A DNA stretch of 64,000 nucleotides from Corallium rubrum (GCA_964035015.1 OZ035998.1:16040179-16104178); one strand, 5' to 3'. Shown: positions 46,537-58,975, counted from the first letter of the stretch. Notes: a model not told the origin generated them from the letters alone. Translations and numbers: made by a program.

Positions 46537-48648
46537 GTTATTATATGAAACACCCACATTTCATTGTACTAAACTAATTATAGTATGCATATATATGGTG
46601 TGATCAGTGGTTATCACACTCATTTCCATTCAAAAGAATGCGATATCTACATATCACACCATTTATCGCATACTAATGAATATTTTGATTTTTAACTGTT
46701 GGAAGTTTCTTTCTCGGTAAATAATTAAATAAGAAAACATGATTTTATTGCAGAAGAGTCATGAGATAAAATGGTTAATCAATGTTCACTCGTGTAATAA
46801 AGAATTTATCACATTCGTGACCATTTGATCAACCCTTACCTAATTACTATTCAAGTTGTTTTTGAAGTTATAATTGTCATAAATAAGTAAAGGTTATAAT
46901 CAAACTACCGTCGTTTGCAATCACGTAACATCGGACACCATATTAGTTGATTTTCAGTTAATTTGCAAACCAAAATCGAAACAAACATGGTGGCCAGTGA
47001 TTTATCAATAGTGTCCATTGAACTCTAAAAAGACTGGAACGATAAATCCATAGGCAGGCCCTATGATTAGATGAAGTCAAAATTCTGGCTGCTAGGGGCA
47101 ACCATGAACGTGTAGAACGTCTGGCCAACGTAGGAGCAGTGGAAAGCAAAACAATGGCTTGAACTTTTTCACACTTGGTATTAACATCCAGTGGCGTAGC
47201 CAGGGTCTTGGGTTTAGGGGGGGGGGGGGGGGAGGGGCAAGAACCTCGATCTCCTAGGGTGGTCCGGGGGTCCATGCTTCCCCGAAAAAGTTTGGATTTC
47301 TAGGGTCTCTGAAACACTATTTCCTGCATTTTGAGGCATGTATTTAAGAATAATCTGAAAGCCATAAATTACATAATTTTGTTAAAGTCAAACGAGAACA
47401 TAGAATGATACACGCCAGAATATCCTGAAAACAAGTTGTAAATGAAAAACAAGTTGGAGGCATTTTGTATAGACCCTTAGTATTGTAATTTATAGCATAT
47501 TCATGCCCGCTTTATATGACTTACACATTACTCGTCCATTCACTTGGCCTTAAACAACTGTAACTCCCACCCCCCTCCCAAAGTTTCTCCACGGATTTAA
47601 ACTCTTCACGAGAACGGTGTTCATCATTGTTCTTTCTATATGAACTACGTTTGAAGGCGAAAACAGATTAAAGGAGGAAATAAATTGCCAAACAAAAGCA
47701 AAATTTCACATGGAAACTCCTGACAAAAATTCAGGTTTTACTGCTAATGTCTTTTTTTCACTGATGAATTCATGAAGCTCTGTCAAGCTGTTAGTACCTT
47801 TGCTCTTATGAATTATCTTTTCATTCGTTTTGAATCATGAGACTAGGTATATTTTTCATCTTTAAAACACTGTCAGTTCATAGTTCCGTATTGTTTGAGT
47901 TAGTTTCTTTTGACTCGTCAGAGGGCTATTTCTTGTATTTCCTGATCATGTCAGCATCCGTGTCCCTAGATTTAGACTTTAAGGACTTGATAAATGATAT
48001 ATTTATTTGATTCAAAATAGTTGATTGCAAGCAGTTTAATAAACTTGAGACTGAACATGACATACCAAAAAATCAAAACGACCGCGCGGTTTTGAAATCA
48101 AATTTTGATCTGTTTCATCAGATAAATCACCTTTCAAGCAAGTTTTGGTCCCTAAAAATCTTTGAGACAAGACTATTTATTGTACTATGTGTGAATTCTT
48201 TATAACCCGTCCAACGACAATTAAACTGAAGAAAAATGAAGATCCATCTGTTCAAAAATGGACTGGGGTTGACGTGCATGGCGGCGCCCATGTACGCCAT
48301 TTTTGGCTTCAGAATTGCACTCAGCTAGAGTTATCGTTCCAGTATACTTAGAGTTCAATGATAGTGTCTGTCAAACAAAAAAAATCAACCAAGTTGGCGG
48401 ACGTCACGTCATGTGCAAACAATCTACAACTTAAGCCGGTTTTGCACTAGGCGGAATTTTGCGCGCGGAGCGGAATTTTTCTCTGTCTTTTCTAATTAGT
48501 TCCAACCGAGAAATCACAAGACAAAGAAAATTTCTGCTCCGCGCGCAAAATTACGCCTCGTGGAAAACAGGCTTAACGCGCAGCCGCGTAAGATTTTTAT
48601 TACCCCTAGTTTCAATAAATACCGATGCAGCAAAAAATTTTTATTTAC
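46081..48648 (-). other. Gene B intron 3
   Basis: It contains a long AT run (46446-46535), a short hairpin (about 46590-46675), an inverted pair (46900-47070 / 48290-48425, sharing ATCGTTCCAGT and AGAGTTCAATG), a G-rich repeat with GTGGCGTAGCCAGGG (47195-47360) and a TTAA MITE (48435-48572). Confidence 0.6.
48435..48572. mobile_element. Short TTAA-flanked palindromic MITE
   Basis: TTAA lies at 48431-48434 and 48573-48576. The ends GCCGGTTTTGCACTAGGCG and CGCCTCGTGGAAAACAGGC are inverted. A relative begins at about 63911 (GCGGTTTTCCACTAGGCG) and runs off the window. Confidence 0.8.
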
Positions 48649-48781
48649 CTGAGGTTTCCTGAGTACATCTTTAAATTGATCGGCATTTATTTTTCCATTA
48701 CCATCCGCAACTTTTTCTAAAACATTGCTGAACCATTTTAGTGACTTTGTCTTTCCTTTCCCGCCAGTTGTCTTGGTTCTC
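48649..48781 (-). CDS. NOX5: Gene B exon 3 (EF hand 3)
   Basis: 133 nt; the first base completes Gln84 and 44 codons follow (85-128). It starts with a Lys/Thr-rich linker (RTKTTGGKGKTKS), then KWFSNVLEKVADGNGKINAD and QFKDVL, an EF-like loop. The acceptor is AATCAACAG and the donor CAG/GTAAAT. It is the first half of module 2. Confidence 0.92.
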
Positions 48782-50086
48782 CTGTTGATTTAAGTTGAGA
48801 AAAATTTCAACAGCTAGCTCGTAAATGATAGCTATCGTCATTCCTTTATATGGTTCAAAAAATTACAAAAAGATGAGACTTTTTTCCATTAAAGGTTTTG
48901 GAGTATCTAAACTTTCGTTGTCGTTATTATACGTAATTAATATCTCATAAACGAGTGGGATTGTTTTACCAGGTGTTACAAACACGAGAGAACAATGAAA
49001 ACCACGAGGCCGTTAACGAGTAATTTTCATTGTTCTCGAGCGTTTGTGAAACATGAGAGAATAATGAAAATCGCAAGGCTGCAAGCCGAGTGATTTTTAT
49101 TGTTTTCGAATGTTTTACAAACACAAGAGAACATTGAAAATTACGAGGTAATAAATAGGGCGAGTGATTTTTGTTGTTCTCGAGTGTTTGTAAACCCCTG
49201 GTAAAACACGATACACGAGTTTATGAAATAGCTTCTCAATGGTCATATAGTTGAGGGACTTGGTGTTATTGGTCCATGTTGGATTAGACAATGGGTTCAC
49301 GTTGAATTTTTAATTGATAAATGTGGTAATAAACGGTTCTTTGTTTGTGCCGTTTATCATCTGATTTCTTAATTATGAATTCAGTTTGCAAGACCTTTAC
49401 CGGGTTTCAAAACTCGTACATGACCAAATACTTTTCTCTGATTAGCTAATTAGCTCATGAATTATTAATGAGTTTGAGAAGTACATATACAGCTGAGATA
49501 TTTGTGTAAAAATTTCTGTTACAAAAGCTTTAGAAAATCTATATTTAATTGGCATCTACATGTACAGTAACACTACAGCTATGGAATACAGCTCACACAG
49601 GCATTTGGAAATCAGTTTTATTGGGAAAAATATTTCTTATAATTGACTATCAAGTAATTATAAAAGAATAATGCATTATTAACCAAGAAACGATTTTGGG
49701 AGAAATATGAACGAAGTTTCATAATAAATTCTTGGATTAATATTATTTTAACAGCCGCCTGGCAGGCTACCAAATGTTGCTTCTGTTACCAAAACCGATG
49801 CCCCCCAAAAACATGTCATAACTTCTGCCCAAAACATCAACGAATATGTCTGCATTCCCAAACCATTTTTGCTGGATAATTCAAAAGTAGCAAATGGACC
49901 AATCATATTTCAGTGATTTCACGGTTTCAATTTCATAGGCTAAGGAATGCACGCAGACGGATTCGTTAATGTTTCGTCAAAAAAATGCCACGTTTATTTT
50001 GGGTCATGTCGCGGATCATCGGTTTTGGTAATATTTTATATTACAGTATTAGTCATAAAAAAAGTGAAAAATTCATTGTTACTCAC
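48782..50086 (-). other. Gene B intron 2
   Basis: It contains a palindromic stretch with repeated GAGAACAATGAAAA / TTTTCATTGTTCTC words (48955-49215) and a MITE (49785-50033). No gene is seen. Confidence 0.55.
49785..50033. mobile_element. Uninterrupted TTACCAAAACCGATG-end MITE
   Basis: The ends TTACCAAAACCGATG and CATCGGTTTTGGTAA are perfect inverted repeats. It is 249 bp and serves as the intact comparison for the interrupted copy at 17077-17844. Confidence 0.78.
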
Positions 50087-50181
50087 TGTGATAACAAGCC
50101 CAATGATCCAACAACTTCCTGAACTTTAACATAACCAAGATTCTTCATATCAAACAGAGTATAAAGTCTTGTACCAAAATC
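50087..50181 (-). CDS. NOX5: Gene B exon 2 (EF hand 2)
   Basis: 95 nt, phase 0 start, two bases left; 31 codons (53-83). DFGTRLYTLFDMKNLGYVKV is EF-hand-like in helix-loop pattern but lacks several calcium ligands. The acceptor is TTTTCTATAG and the donor CACA/GTGAGT. Confidence 0.9.
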
Positions 50182-51919
50182 CTATAGAAAAGATGAAAAA
50201 TGCTGAGCTTTACGTAAAGTTAAGATCCACATGCAGAGGAGGGGTATATATACACTGGTAGCCAAAATTAACGAGTCACGTACAGGGCCGTAGGCAGGAT
50301 ATTTTAGTCAGGGGGGCAGTGAGACTGGCAAATTTCTAGGGTCCGGGGGTATGCTCTCCCGGAAAATTTTTGAAAATTGAGTCTCTGAAATGGCATTTCC
50401 CACGATCTGACATCATATTTGAGCAAACTTTTGAACATTTTAAAACATATTTTTTAAGACACATTCTCTCATTTTTACAAAAGATTTTGTCTAAAACTAC
50501 AGTATCACATATCTACAAGGACAACTACAGTCATTTGCAACTCACTTGTCACTTTTCACCAAAAGGTTCAGAAGTTTCGTTTGGATGTTCAAACTTCGTT
50601 TTGAACTATAGGCAATTGATTGCCGGCTACTAGGAACCAAGAAGGCAATCAAATGCGTAGTTTAAAACGAGATTTGAACTTCCCAACGAACTTGCGAACT
50701 GCGGAACGAACTTCCGAACATTTTGGTGAAAGGGAGTAGCAAGTGATTGTAAAATAATAGTTACTCTAACGGGATAAAGCGCGAACATAACGCGAAAATT
50801 CATTGTCAGACGACTAGTTTATAGTTCTTTATTCTGTTTAAAAATCATATTTTGGATTTTCTCGCTCGGGGGGGGGGGGGGGGGGGGGGGCAGTTGTCCC
50901 TGCTGCATAACCTATATAGAATTTTCAAACGAAAACGGTACTTTTTGATACGGTTAGGTCTTTCGTCCACACTAATCCGGCGTAATTCGGCGACCGAAAA
51001 CGGAGCGTTTCGAAAACGGTCTCCAGAGTGGAGACACTCGAAGACGCCGTTTTTCTTCACCAGTGTTGACGGCAAAAACGAAGCTTTTGGAAAACGATGA
51101 TGTCACGATTATGTTATCTTGGTTTCAGTACCTAGAACTATTCATTCATACCCCTGTAGATCTTTTTAGCGTTTTATTATCAAACGGCGAGGGCGATTCG
51201 AAAACAATAGTGTGGACGGAAAACTCTTGATACGTTTTCGATACGAGGTCTTCGTTTTTGTTTGAAAACGGAAAGAAAAGAGAAGACAATAAGTGGGTAT
51301 ATGAGTTGAGATATTGTCATATTGACATAGTCACTGTAGTAGGATATCACATCTCCCAAATTATTAAACACTTGCAAAGTATATAGCAAATGTAATATAA
51401 TGCTACCGATGTGCTTAATTTAAACTTAAATAGTAAATTATAGCAACGTACAGTCGCTTTCCGTGAAAAGTATCATTCAAAACTATTGCACGACGTCTTT
51501 TATGCAGTTAGATGACCTTTAGACTATAGTCCTATACAGGCTTAACATACACTACTTTTCATATTGATGCGACTGTGTGTAAACAGTGTAATTAAGGCCC
51601 TTATTATAGAAATGCATTAAAAACTGTCCACATAACGCTAAATATGAGTACAAATATACAGCGATATTTGGATAGTTAGTAATTTTGGATAGTTAGTTAT
51701 TTGTTAGCCAATCAAATTTATCTCACGGGGACTACTTCATGTATGCTTATTATTTTGTCCTGGTGCAAGTCACGCTACTTCTCTGACCTTTTTAGAGTTT
51801 TCTTTTTCCATAAAAATTTGTTGATCAGAGCAGTTGTATAATAAATCTCTTACTAAGATTTTTGGTGTGTAGCATCGCTGTATATTTTTACTCGTTGTTT
51901 GTATTTTGACTCGCCCTGC

Positions 51920-51954
<35 letters not shown>

Positions 51955-52277
51955 TACATCGATACTACACACCAAAACATCTAATAAGATATATGTATCA
52001 CATAGGCGATTTTTGTTGCGATTTTTCTCATCCTGACGCATGCGATGGAATGATTGACTCGCCAAAGTATTGAACCTCATATAGCTCTGCACAAATAATG
52101 TTCAAAACCTTCGCTAGTCAATCCATTCAATCGCATATGTCAGAAGGAGAAAATCTCCTGTGTAAACGAGCAGTTTAGATGCCCACTGATCCCCTAAAGC
52201 GCCACCCTTCTAAAAATGCCACTTTGGGCACGTGCCCCCATGGCGCCCACCCAGTTACGCCACTGTATTTCGCTTAC
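50182..52277 (-). other. Gene B intron 1
   Basis: It holds a G-rich repeat (50285-50470), a poly-G run (50870-50892), a fold-back MITE (50918-51273), a palindrome at about 51855-51980 (TTTTGGTGTGTAGCATCG and its complement) and another inverted repeat (51975-52170). Confidence 0.6.
50918..51273. mobile_element. Fold-back MITE, copy 2 of the 42686-43069 family
   Basis: It shares GGTCTTTCGTCCACACTAA, CCAGAGTGGAGACA and GGCAAAAACGAAGCTTTTGG with copy 1, in the same order. The poly-G run lies just before it. Confidence 0.75.
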
Positions 52278-52433
52278 CTCGATATCATTGGAGGCTCGTC
52301 GGAACTGATCTTTGGTTATCGTTCCATATTTTCCTAATGTGCCAAAGCTATCTCGAAACCAGTCTGAAGGCCGTCGATCATAATTTCGTATAGGAATTTC
52401 AACACTCTCTTCTATTTCGTTCTCACCGCTCAT
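52278..52433 (-). CDS. NOX5: Gene B exon 1 (start, EF hand 1)
   Basis: 156 nt, 52 codons, ends phase 0 at GAG/GTAAGC. Met at 52431-52433 begins MSGENEIEES, like the short acidic starts of NOX5 proteins. DWFRDSFGTLGKYGTI then TKDQFRRA is a degenerate EF-hand unit. The frame continues open upstream of this Met, so an upstream Met or a spliced leader cannot be excluded. Confidence 0.85.
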
Positions 52434-52457
52434 AATTAATAAGACGTGGTGTATGGT
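52434..52457 (-). other. Possible 5' UTR part of exon 1
   Basis: On the minus strand CGTTTTACAG precedes ACCATACACC 24 bases before the ATG and looks like a splice acceptor, suggesting an upstream leader exon not identified here. Confidence 0.35.
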
Positions 52458-52667
52458 CTGTAAAACGGTAATAGCATGAATAATAAGTGATAAGTGATAA
52501 GCACACATTTGGCTCTTCATTTAAGAGAAATCTGTGTTCACTACAGAGAGTTATAAATTCATTAGCGTTTTACAACAGTCAATAAGGTTTACCGTATTTC
52601 TTTATATCAACAAATACAACTTCATTGTAACTTTTTCATGCGCAAGTGTTGTGGATCAACTCTATCT

Positions 52668-52705
<38 letters not shown>

Positions 52706-53585
52706 GATATGAAAAGACGTCTGGGAAAGCCGTGCGAGAAAGTGTTAACAAGATCAAGTTAATTACTCCGTTTAAGTGAACTTCAATTGCGCCAACCGGG
52801 AAACAAAAAAATGTATTGAATACTTGGGAGCACTGATAAAACCAAATTTCAAAAATCAAATTACGGCGTTATCGATTGGTTCCAACCCCGGTGTAGAATA
52901 ACGTCGTTTAAGACCCCGTTTACACGATGCCGGTACAATTTGAAAACGGAACAAAATCATGCCGTTTAGGCCTTGCGTTTACACGACACCGGCACAAAAA
53001 TAACATGAAATGTTATATGCTGTATTTGCATACCGGCATGATTTTCTTCCGTTTTCAAATTGTACCGGCATCGTGTAAACGGGGTCTAAATGTATATACA
53101 CACGTAACGACAAGAGTCTACTTCAAAATGCATATTTCCTGTACATTTCGTGTACATAATGTTCATTCCTCTGTCATCTGTCCGACAAGACATCTGGGGG
53201 AATAGCAATAAGACAAAATCACGCCGCACGCTTATACTACTGTAACAAAAAGTTTATATATAGTTGCTTCCTAAACTCCCAGCGGCAGCTGGGCACGGCG
53301 AGCCGCGTTTCTCTCGTCCAACAGATGGCATGCTGCAGTTCAAAAGTTGTTAGAGTTGTTATATCTATCCCTGTCTGTTTTTATGTTTACTTTCAAGCAA
53401 CCGATGGCTAATTGTCGTTCCACTATATATTTAAGGATAGTGAGAAAGGTGGCAATAGCCCTCTTGCACATGCATACATGACGTCAAAACGGTGGATCTA
53501 GAGTGCAACTTCAAAGTTCCGATGTTCAACAAAGCAAACAATCAATGGAAAATTTTCTTGTTATAAGCGTTTGTCCTCCACTAAA
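52458..53585. other. Upstream of gene B; no gene seen, one fold-back element
   Basis: 52690-52760 shares AACGCCAGACGATTTTACTC with 54990 and with 13310-13450 (reverse). 52908-53089 is a TTAA-edged fold-back with GACCCCGTTTACACGATGCC ends. No promoter motif could be assigned. Confidence 0.5.
52908..53089. mobile_element. Fold-back MITE (GACCCCGTTTACACGATGCC ends)
   Basis: The ends AAGACCCCGTTTACACGATG and CATCGTGTAAACGGGGTCT are inverted; TTAA at left is intact, at right decayed. CCGGTACAATTTGAAAACGG pairs with its complement. Confidence 0.75.
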
Positions 53586-53589
53586 GGAA

Positions 53590-54050
53590 TAAGGGACTGA
53601 TTACATGAGCCGGGCTAGCCCGGCTAACCGGGCTGACTCGTGTCACGAAATTCTTTCCTCGTCCACAAAAGGATATTTTAATGAACGTTATGGTTCGTTT
53701 ACATCTAAACTAAACCAGTTCTTCTGTGTAAATTTAGTTTATGTGAATTTCTAAACCACAGTGAGATCCTAATCAATCGCGTGAGCCCAGTTAACCGGGC
53801 TAGCCCGGCTCATGTAAACAGCCCCTTAGGGGGTGTTTATATGGAGGAGGGTCAGCCCTCTTTGCTGGGATCACGCATTTCAGCGTAATTCCTTGTAAGA
53901 ATTTGTTTGCATTTACATGACAAGAGGGCCAGCCCTCCTATAGGCGATATCTTGCTATTGACAACCCGAGATCTCGCCTAGGAGTTAGGGCTGGAAATTT
54001 CCCATGTAAACGCACTCAAGAGGGCTGGCCCTCTCAGGAGGGCTAGCAAA
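53590..54050. repeat. Adjacent fold-back elements (GAGCCGGGCTAGCCCGG and GAGGGCTGGCCCTC types)
   Basis: 53590-53828 has the ends ACATGAGCCGGGCTAGCCCG and CGGGCTAGCCCGGCTCATGT. 53829-54050 carries repeated GAGGGCCAGCCCTC-type words. Both are non-coding. Confidence 0.65.
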
Positions 54051-54357
54051 TCGAAGCTCAGTATACACGGTAAAGTTTGCCTTTACTAATATTTTTTGGT
54101 CAACTTTTTGTTGATATAAATGTGTTTGATATAAATTCAAATCGTGTTTGCGAAAACATGTTCGGACTTCGTGAGAACGCTGCGCATCTAAGTTTATGAA
54201 AAAATCATTAAAAGACTCTTCATTCATACAACCCAGATCTGAATGATATAATCGACCTAACCAAACACTGGTGATATTGCCAAATATATGGTTATGCATG
54301 TTACTTACGACCTTTACCCCATATATATATACTTGACAGTATGCTCTGTCCCCTCTT

Positions 54358-54655
54358 TCAGAACAACCGTGGTTCCTCGCAGTCTCCTAGTATGAAGATT
54401 GTTAACTTAAGATTCGCCTCTTCTAGGAACACTATAAAGCGCATACTTGACGTTGGATAACATCTGGTCTGTATACACATGTTACGTTCAGTCGGCAGTC
54501 GCGGTGTGACAATTTTGAATGTGTACAACATGTCATCTAGATGTTTAGCAATTGCACGCGCGTTGACGATAGGCATTTCTGGAAGGCGATCTTGTAATTT
54601 CATGTTGATATAGTCTCTAATGTCAACGTACTGTTCTCGTTAACAATTGTCTCAA
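54358..54655 (-). pseudogene. Tc1/mariner-like transposase remnant (N-terminal region)
   Basis: On the minus strand one frame reads TIVNENSTLTLETI. After a one-base shift the next reads MKLQDRLPEMPIVNARAIAK and then HLDDMLYTFKIVTPRLPTERN-like residues. This order (acidic-Asn stretch, TLTL-E-I, LP, T/A-I-x-x-x-L-D, tlK, eRN) is that of the helix-turn-helix to linker region of Tc1/mariner-type transposases. No catalytic DDE region follows. The assignment is from memory of the family pattern only. Confidence 0.4.
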
Positions 54656-54875
54656 TAAAGACACTGCTTCATTTCATTATTAAATTTTATACGTTGTTGT
54701 GACCACTACATGGTCTTTCGGTCGTTTTGTTCTCGTATTCTGTATGTATCTGGCAAGTATTCGCCTAGTCGTTAAACGATTCACACTTGACACCCAGCGT
54801 ATCTGCAGCTAGATCGGCAACCGTTATTAGATAACCCTGCAGTTCGTTCATTGTATGCCAGATGTGGTGGCGGTC

Positions 54876-54979
54876 TGAGATTGTCATCGTGCTGAAATAT
54901 AGTATATCGATTTATGTAATCAAATGTTCAACCCTTTCATGCGCATCGTTGTTGTCGAACAACTTTCTTTTTACTCTAG

Positions 54980-55010
<31 letters not shown>

Positions 55011-55150
55011 GGGGAAAAGTCTTGGAAATCCATGCGTGAAAAGGTTAATGCCCATGCAGAACAGTCAAACGTTTTGCCTTGAAATGATTGATTAATGAAA
55101 ACTCCCATGCACTACAAAATTCAAAACTTTGTGGATTTTGCTAACAGTTG
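54876..55150 (+). repeat. Partial copy of fold-back family at 60085-60598
   Basis: It shares GAGATTGTCATCGTGCTGA, ATATCGATTTATGTAATCAA and ACAGTCAAACGTTTTGC with that element. Confidence 0.6.
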
Positions 55151-55189
55151 TGAATTTGTCACAACGTATTATTATAAGTAATATCATGT

Positions 55190-55500
55190 TTGCATGCGGG
55201 AATTTCTTTTGTTCTCACAGGTCATTAACAACTAATATACCTCATTATATTCATTTTTACTAATCCGACCTCCGTTGATGTCAAACCAGGCCTGATTAGA
55301 ATTAATCATACCCGGTTTGACGTCAACGGAGGTGACAACAAAAGAAATTCCCGCAAGCAAAAGAAATTCCCACAAACATGATATTACAAAGGAATAGCAT
55401 AAAAAGAGGTGGCATTAGCTATTAAACGTCCCGCTCGATTTGGGTCATTTAGGGCCTTCGGGCCCGAGGGATTTTACTAAATGACCGGCCAAATTTAGTT
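55190..55500. repeat. Two short palindromes
   Basis: 55195-55385: TGCGGGAATTTCTTTTG pairs with CAAAAGAAATTCCCGCA, and CCGGTTTGACGTCAACGGAG with its partner at 55265. A second hairpin surrounds the GGGCCTTCGGGCCC core at 55450-55462. Confidence 0.6.
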
Positions 55501-55658
55501 TAATTTAGTTTAATTTAGTTTAATCAATGTCTGTATACCATGATACAGAATCATTAAAAACATCAGTTCTGTATCACATTTACAGACATGAACGTTTTAT
55601 TAAGCGTCTTAGAAGGCATGCATTTACAAAATTCGTGTATCGGAATAAAGACACTCGG

Positions 55659-55661
<3 letters not shown>

Positions 55662-55738
<77 letters not shown>
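55662..55738. repeat. (TA)n microsatellite
   Basis: 77 bp of uninterrupted TA. Confidence 0.95.
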
Positions 55739-55741
<3 letters not shown>

Positions 55742-58451
55742 GGAAAGTGGAAAGGTACAAAAGTTGAGCTCTCATGACAAGTGATGCAATCACGCTACCC
55801 CCCTACCCCCACACTGCCGGGCCAGCCTGTCACATGGTTCATGCACTGGAACTCTCTCTGGAACGCTAATTACGTCCAGTCGTTCGTGGGGCAAAATGTG
55901 AGACAAATTTCTAGGCCCCTGTGCGATTTGCAGGTACAAAATGTTTTTTGACACGGCCACCGGTCTTGAGCGACCCGCGAAGGCTCGAAAAGGTTTGAAA
56001 AATTAATATTTATTGCATCATTTTATCACGCTTTGCTAAACGTGTATTTTCAATTTTGATTGGTTGTGCTATGTTGTCGAACTAATCATGCAGTAATTGT
56101 TTATTTGTTGCTATATAGTAAAAGTCATTATTGTCTTTACAAAACGTGCACGAAGTTTGTCAGTCAAGAAATTAAATCAAAATTTTCGTTATAATATAAA
56201 CCATATATTAGAGTTTCGTTACTCCAAAGAAGAACATGCCATTGGGTCATTCTAGAAAAGATCCATACCTCCCCCACAGAGGAAATCGGTGCCATCCGGG
56301 GAGGGGAGGGGGTAAATCTACTTCTGATAATAGTAAAATGTACTAGGACGTCCGAAGGGGCGAGGGGGTCAACTTCACATTTCCTCCGTGGGAGAGGTGT
56401 GGATGTTTTCTGGAATGACCCATCAGTATACCAGTTTCATGTGTCATTTTGTTTAAAAAGCATTCCGCATTCGTACCGAAAACAACATGAGTAAACGTGA
56501 AAAATAAAGTTGTCAGAGGCCGTTTAACAGATCCAAAAACAAAGTAAAGGAGCAGAATAAGAAAATGACAGATGTATATTATGAAATATCAAGTATCAGT
56601 ACGTCTTTAGACTCGTACAAGAATAGCTTTCTCACTCTTATGTTGCTTAAAGCTTTGCATGGCGAAAGTGTATTTTGCATAAGAAAGTTTGCACTCTTGT
56701 TCTCACCTTTTCAGCTGGCTGTTTCCATCCTAGCTTAATTTACTGTATAGTTTTAATTTTGACTGCTATATAGTAAATAAAACAACAACAGCACTGCACA
56801 ACAATGGGAAACCATTAAATGCACGTTGAGTCTGACAAAATAATTTGATAAATATTTTTTTCAAACCTTTTTTCGAGCCTTCGTACCTTGCAAACCGCGT
56901 GGCCTGGAACTTTTTGCCTCCCCTTTTGGTTTACGCGTTAGCGTTCCAGTTATCACGTTTTAACTTACATCGAGTTTACTGGGTTTACGCTACTAAATCA
57001 TAACGCCATTAGACGCTTTCGATATAACAACATCACTTGTTATATAGCTAGAGTTTCGCTGGATACAACGATGGCTGTCATTGGTTGGTTTGTGGTCACA
57101 TGACCTTAACTAAATTTCAATGTCTACCGAGCGGGCAATAATTGAGAACTTATTGCCTGCTTGGTCAATAAGTTTTCAATTGTTGCCCGCTAGAACTTTG
57201 AACTCTTCACGGCATCCTATAAACAAAAGCTTGTTTGGTACGAAAAACAGAATATTTATAGGTCTTCAAAGCATGTGTGAAGATTAACTGGAGAAATGTA
57301 TTGCTGTTCTTTTGTTCTGAGACTCAAATTTGTTTGGTTGAAGTGAAATTGCGGAGCTAGGCGAAATGTTTTGGTAAGTCTTAGCGTTTGTCTTTTGTGT
57401 ACTCTCCCTTGATATTAATCGTCGAAATCATTCAGCGAAACTCAAGCTATATAACAAAACACTTAATGCCTGATCCCTCGGGAAACAGTTAGTTTTGTTT
57501 TCCCTCCGAGTCTCGATATTTCCCTCGACTCCGTCTTGGGAAATATCAAGACTCTTGGGAAATATCAAGACTCTTGGGAAAACAAAACTCACTGTTTCCC
57601 TCGGGAGCAGACATTAAGTGTACATGTATATTATTTACGTTACGCAAGTACGCAACAGCGTTCAGACTTCAATTACTTATCCACTCACGCTGCGGATTTT
57701 TTTGGGCATGCAGTCTCTGGTTGGGGGGAGGGGCGGCAAGAAAGAATTTTGGGGGGGCGGTCGCAACCCCCCCCCCCCCCCCCCGCCATCGCCTTACCGT
57801 GCCTGATAGCTGTAATTGTAGCGATTTACAAAACATATATCGCTTACGGTTTCCGCATAGTGTTTCGTTGCTAGGATTCATGAAGTTTGTGTTTCGTTTA
57901 TGAGTTTTTAAAAAACAGTCTTTAAAAAACTCACTTTATACTCACGAAATTATGCTAGCTATAATAAATTCCTATACTAAATGCTATGTATCTGTAGCGA
58001 AAAAGTTAGAAACCTAGCTGGATCATGTTTAGGGTGAATCGTGAGAATTTATTTCTAGATACCACGCATAATTCTTGCTTTAGGCGAATTCCAAATCTCT
58101 TTTTGCACTTTCAGTTTCCGTTGTTTACAGATACCGAAAATAATAAGGACAGATTGCATAACAGGCGTTTTGAGGGTAAAGAGTTTATATACCAGTGTTT
58201 TATATATACCACCCTTCACAATTTCTTCGGCGGCGAAACGGGATTGATTATAGTTCGTGTTTTTCATAATTTGCCCGACGAAGTTTGTAATTTTCAGTTC
58301 ATTTCTATATAGACTTTCTTTTTCTCACTCTTCATGCATCAACTGTGGACGCGGTATATCTCAGCGGTATATGATGACTCGATTGAATAGATCGCGTGCG
58401 CTACGATATAAATACCAGGCACGCACGAAATAAATCTGAAATTATCTGAAG

Positions 58452-58456
<5 letters not shown>
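55739..58456. other. Intergenic, no gene recognised
   Basis: It contains a pair of inverted AGATCCATACCTCCCCCACA-type segments (56245-56425), a GTTTTCCC/GGGAAATATCAAG repeat (57480-57600) and a poly-C tract (57767-57784) beside G-rich sequence. Short frames here have no recognisable domains. Confidence 0.55.
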
Positions 58457-58508
<52 letters not shown>

Positions 58509-58798
58509 AGTTTAATATATATATATAAATAGCCAATGCCACTGCGTGGTACATTTTGGCTGCGTGTATACGTATGCATGCCAAGGAGTCACACGCACAA
58601 ATTAAATGACAGACAGTGTCATTTGGTCTGTCTGGCGAGAGACCTTTCGAAAGGACAATCACGCAAAGGAAAATTGTAAATAAAAAAATAGACGTTACCT
58701 TCCTTTCTTTTTCTTCTTCTCTGCTGTTTTTCTCTCTTAAACTTGTACAAAAAATAAATCGTTCTAAAAAACACAAAACTGTAAATTATAACACAAAA

Positions 58799-58895
<97 letters not shown>

Positions 58896-58926
58896 TATAT
58901 ACATATATATATACATATATATATAC

Positions 58927-58970
<44 letters not shown>

Positions 58971-58975
58971 GTTTA
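58457..58975. repeat. AT microsatellites with (ATATATAC) variant
   Basis: TA runs at 58457-58505 and 58802-58970. The second contains five ATATATATAC units. The sequence between is unremarkable. Confidence 0.95.

Noticed and set aside
53985-54299. Minus-strand frame of 104 codons as a gene
   Set aside because: No recognised domain, no convincing splice partners, and it overlaps the fold-back repeats at its 3' end.
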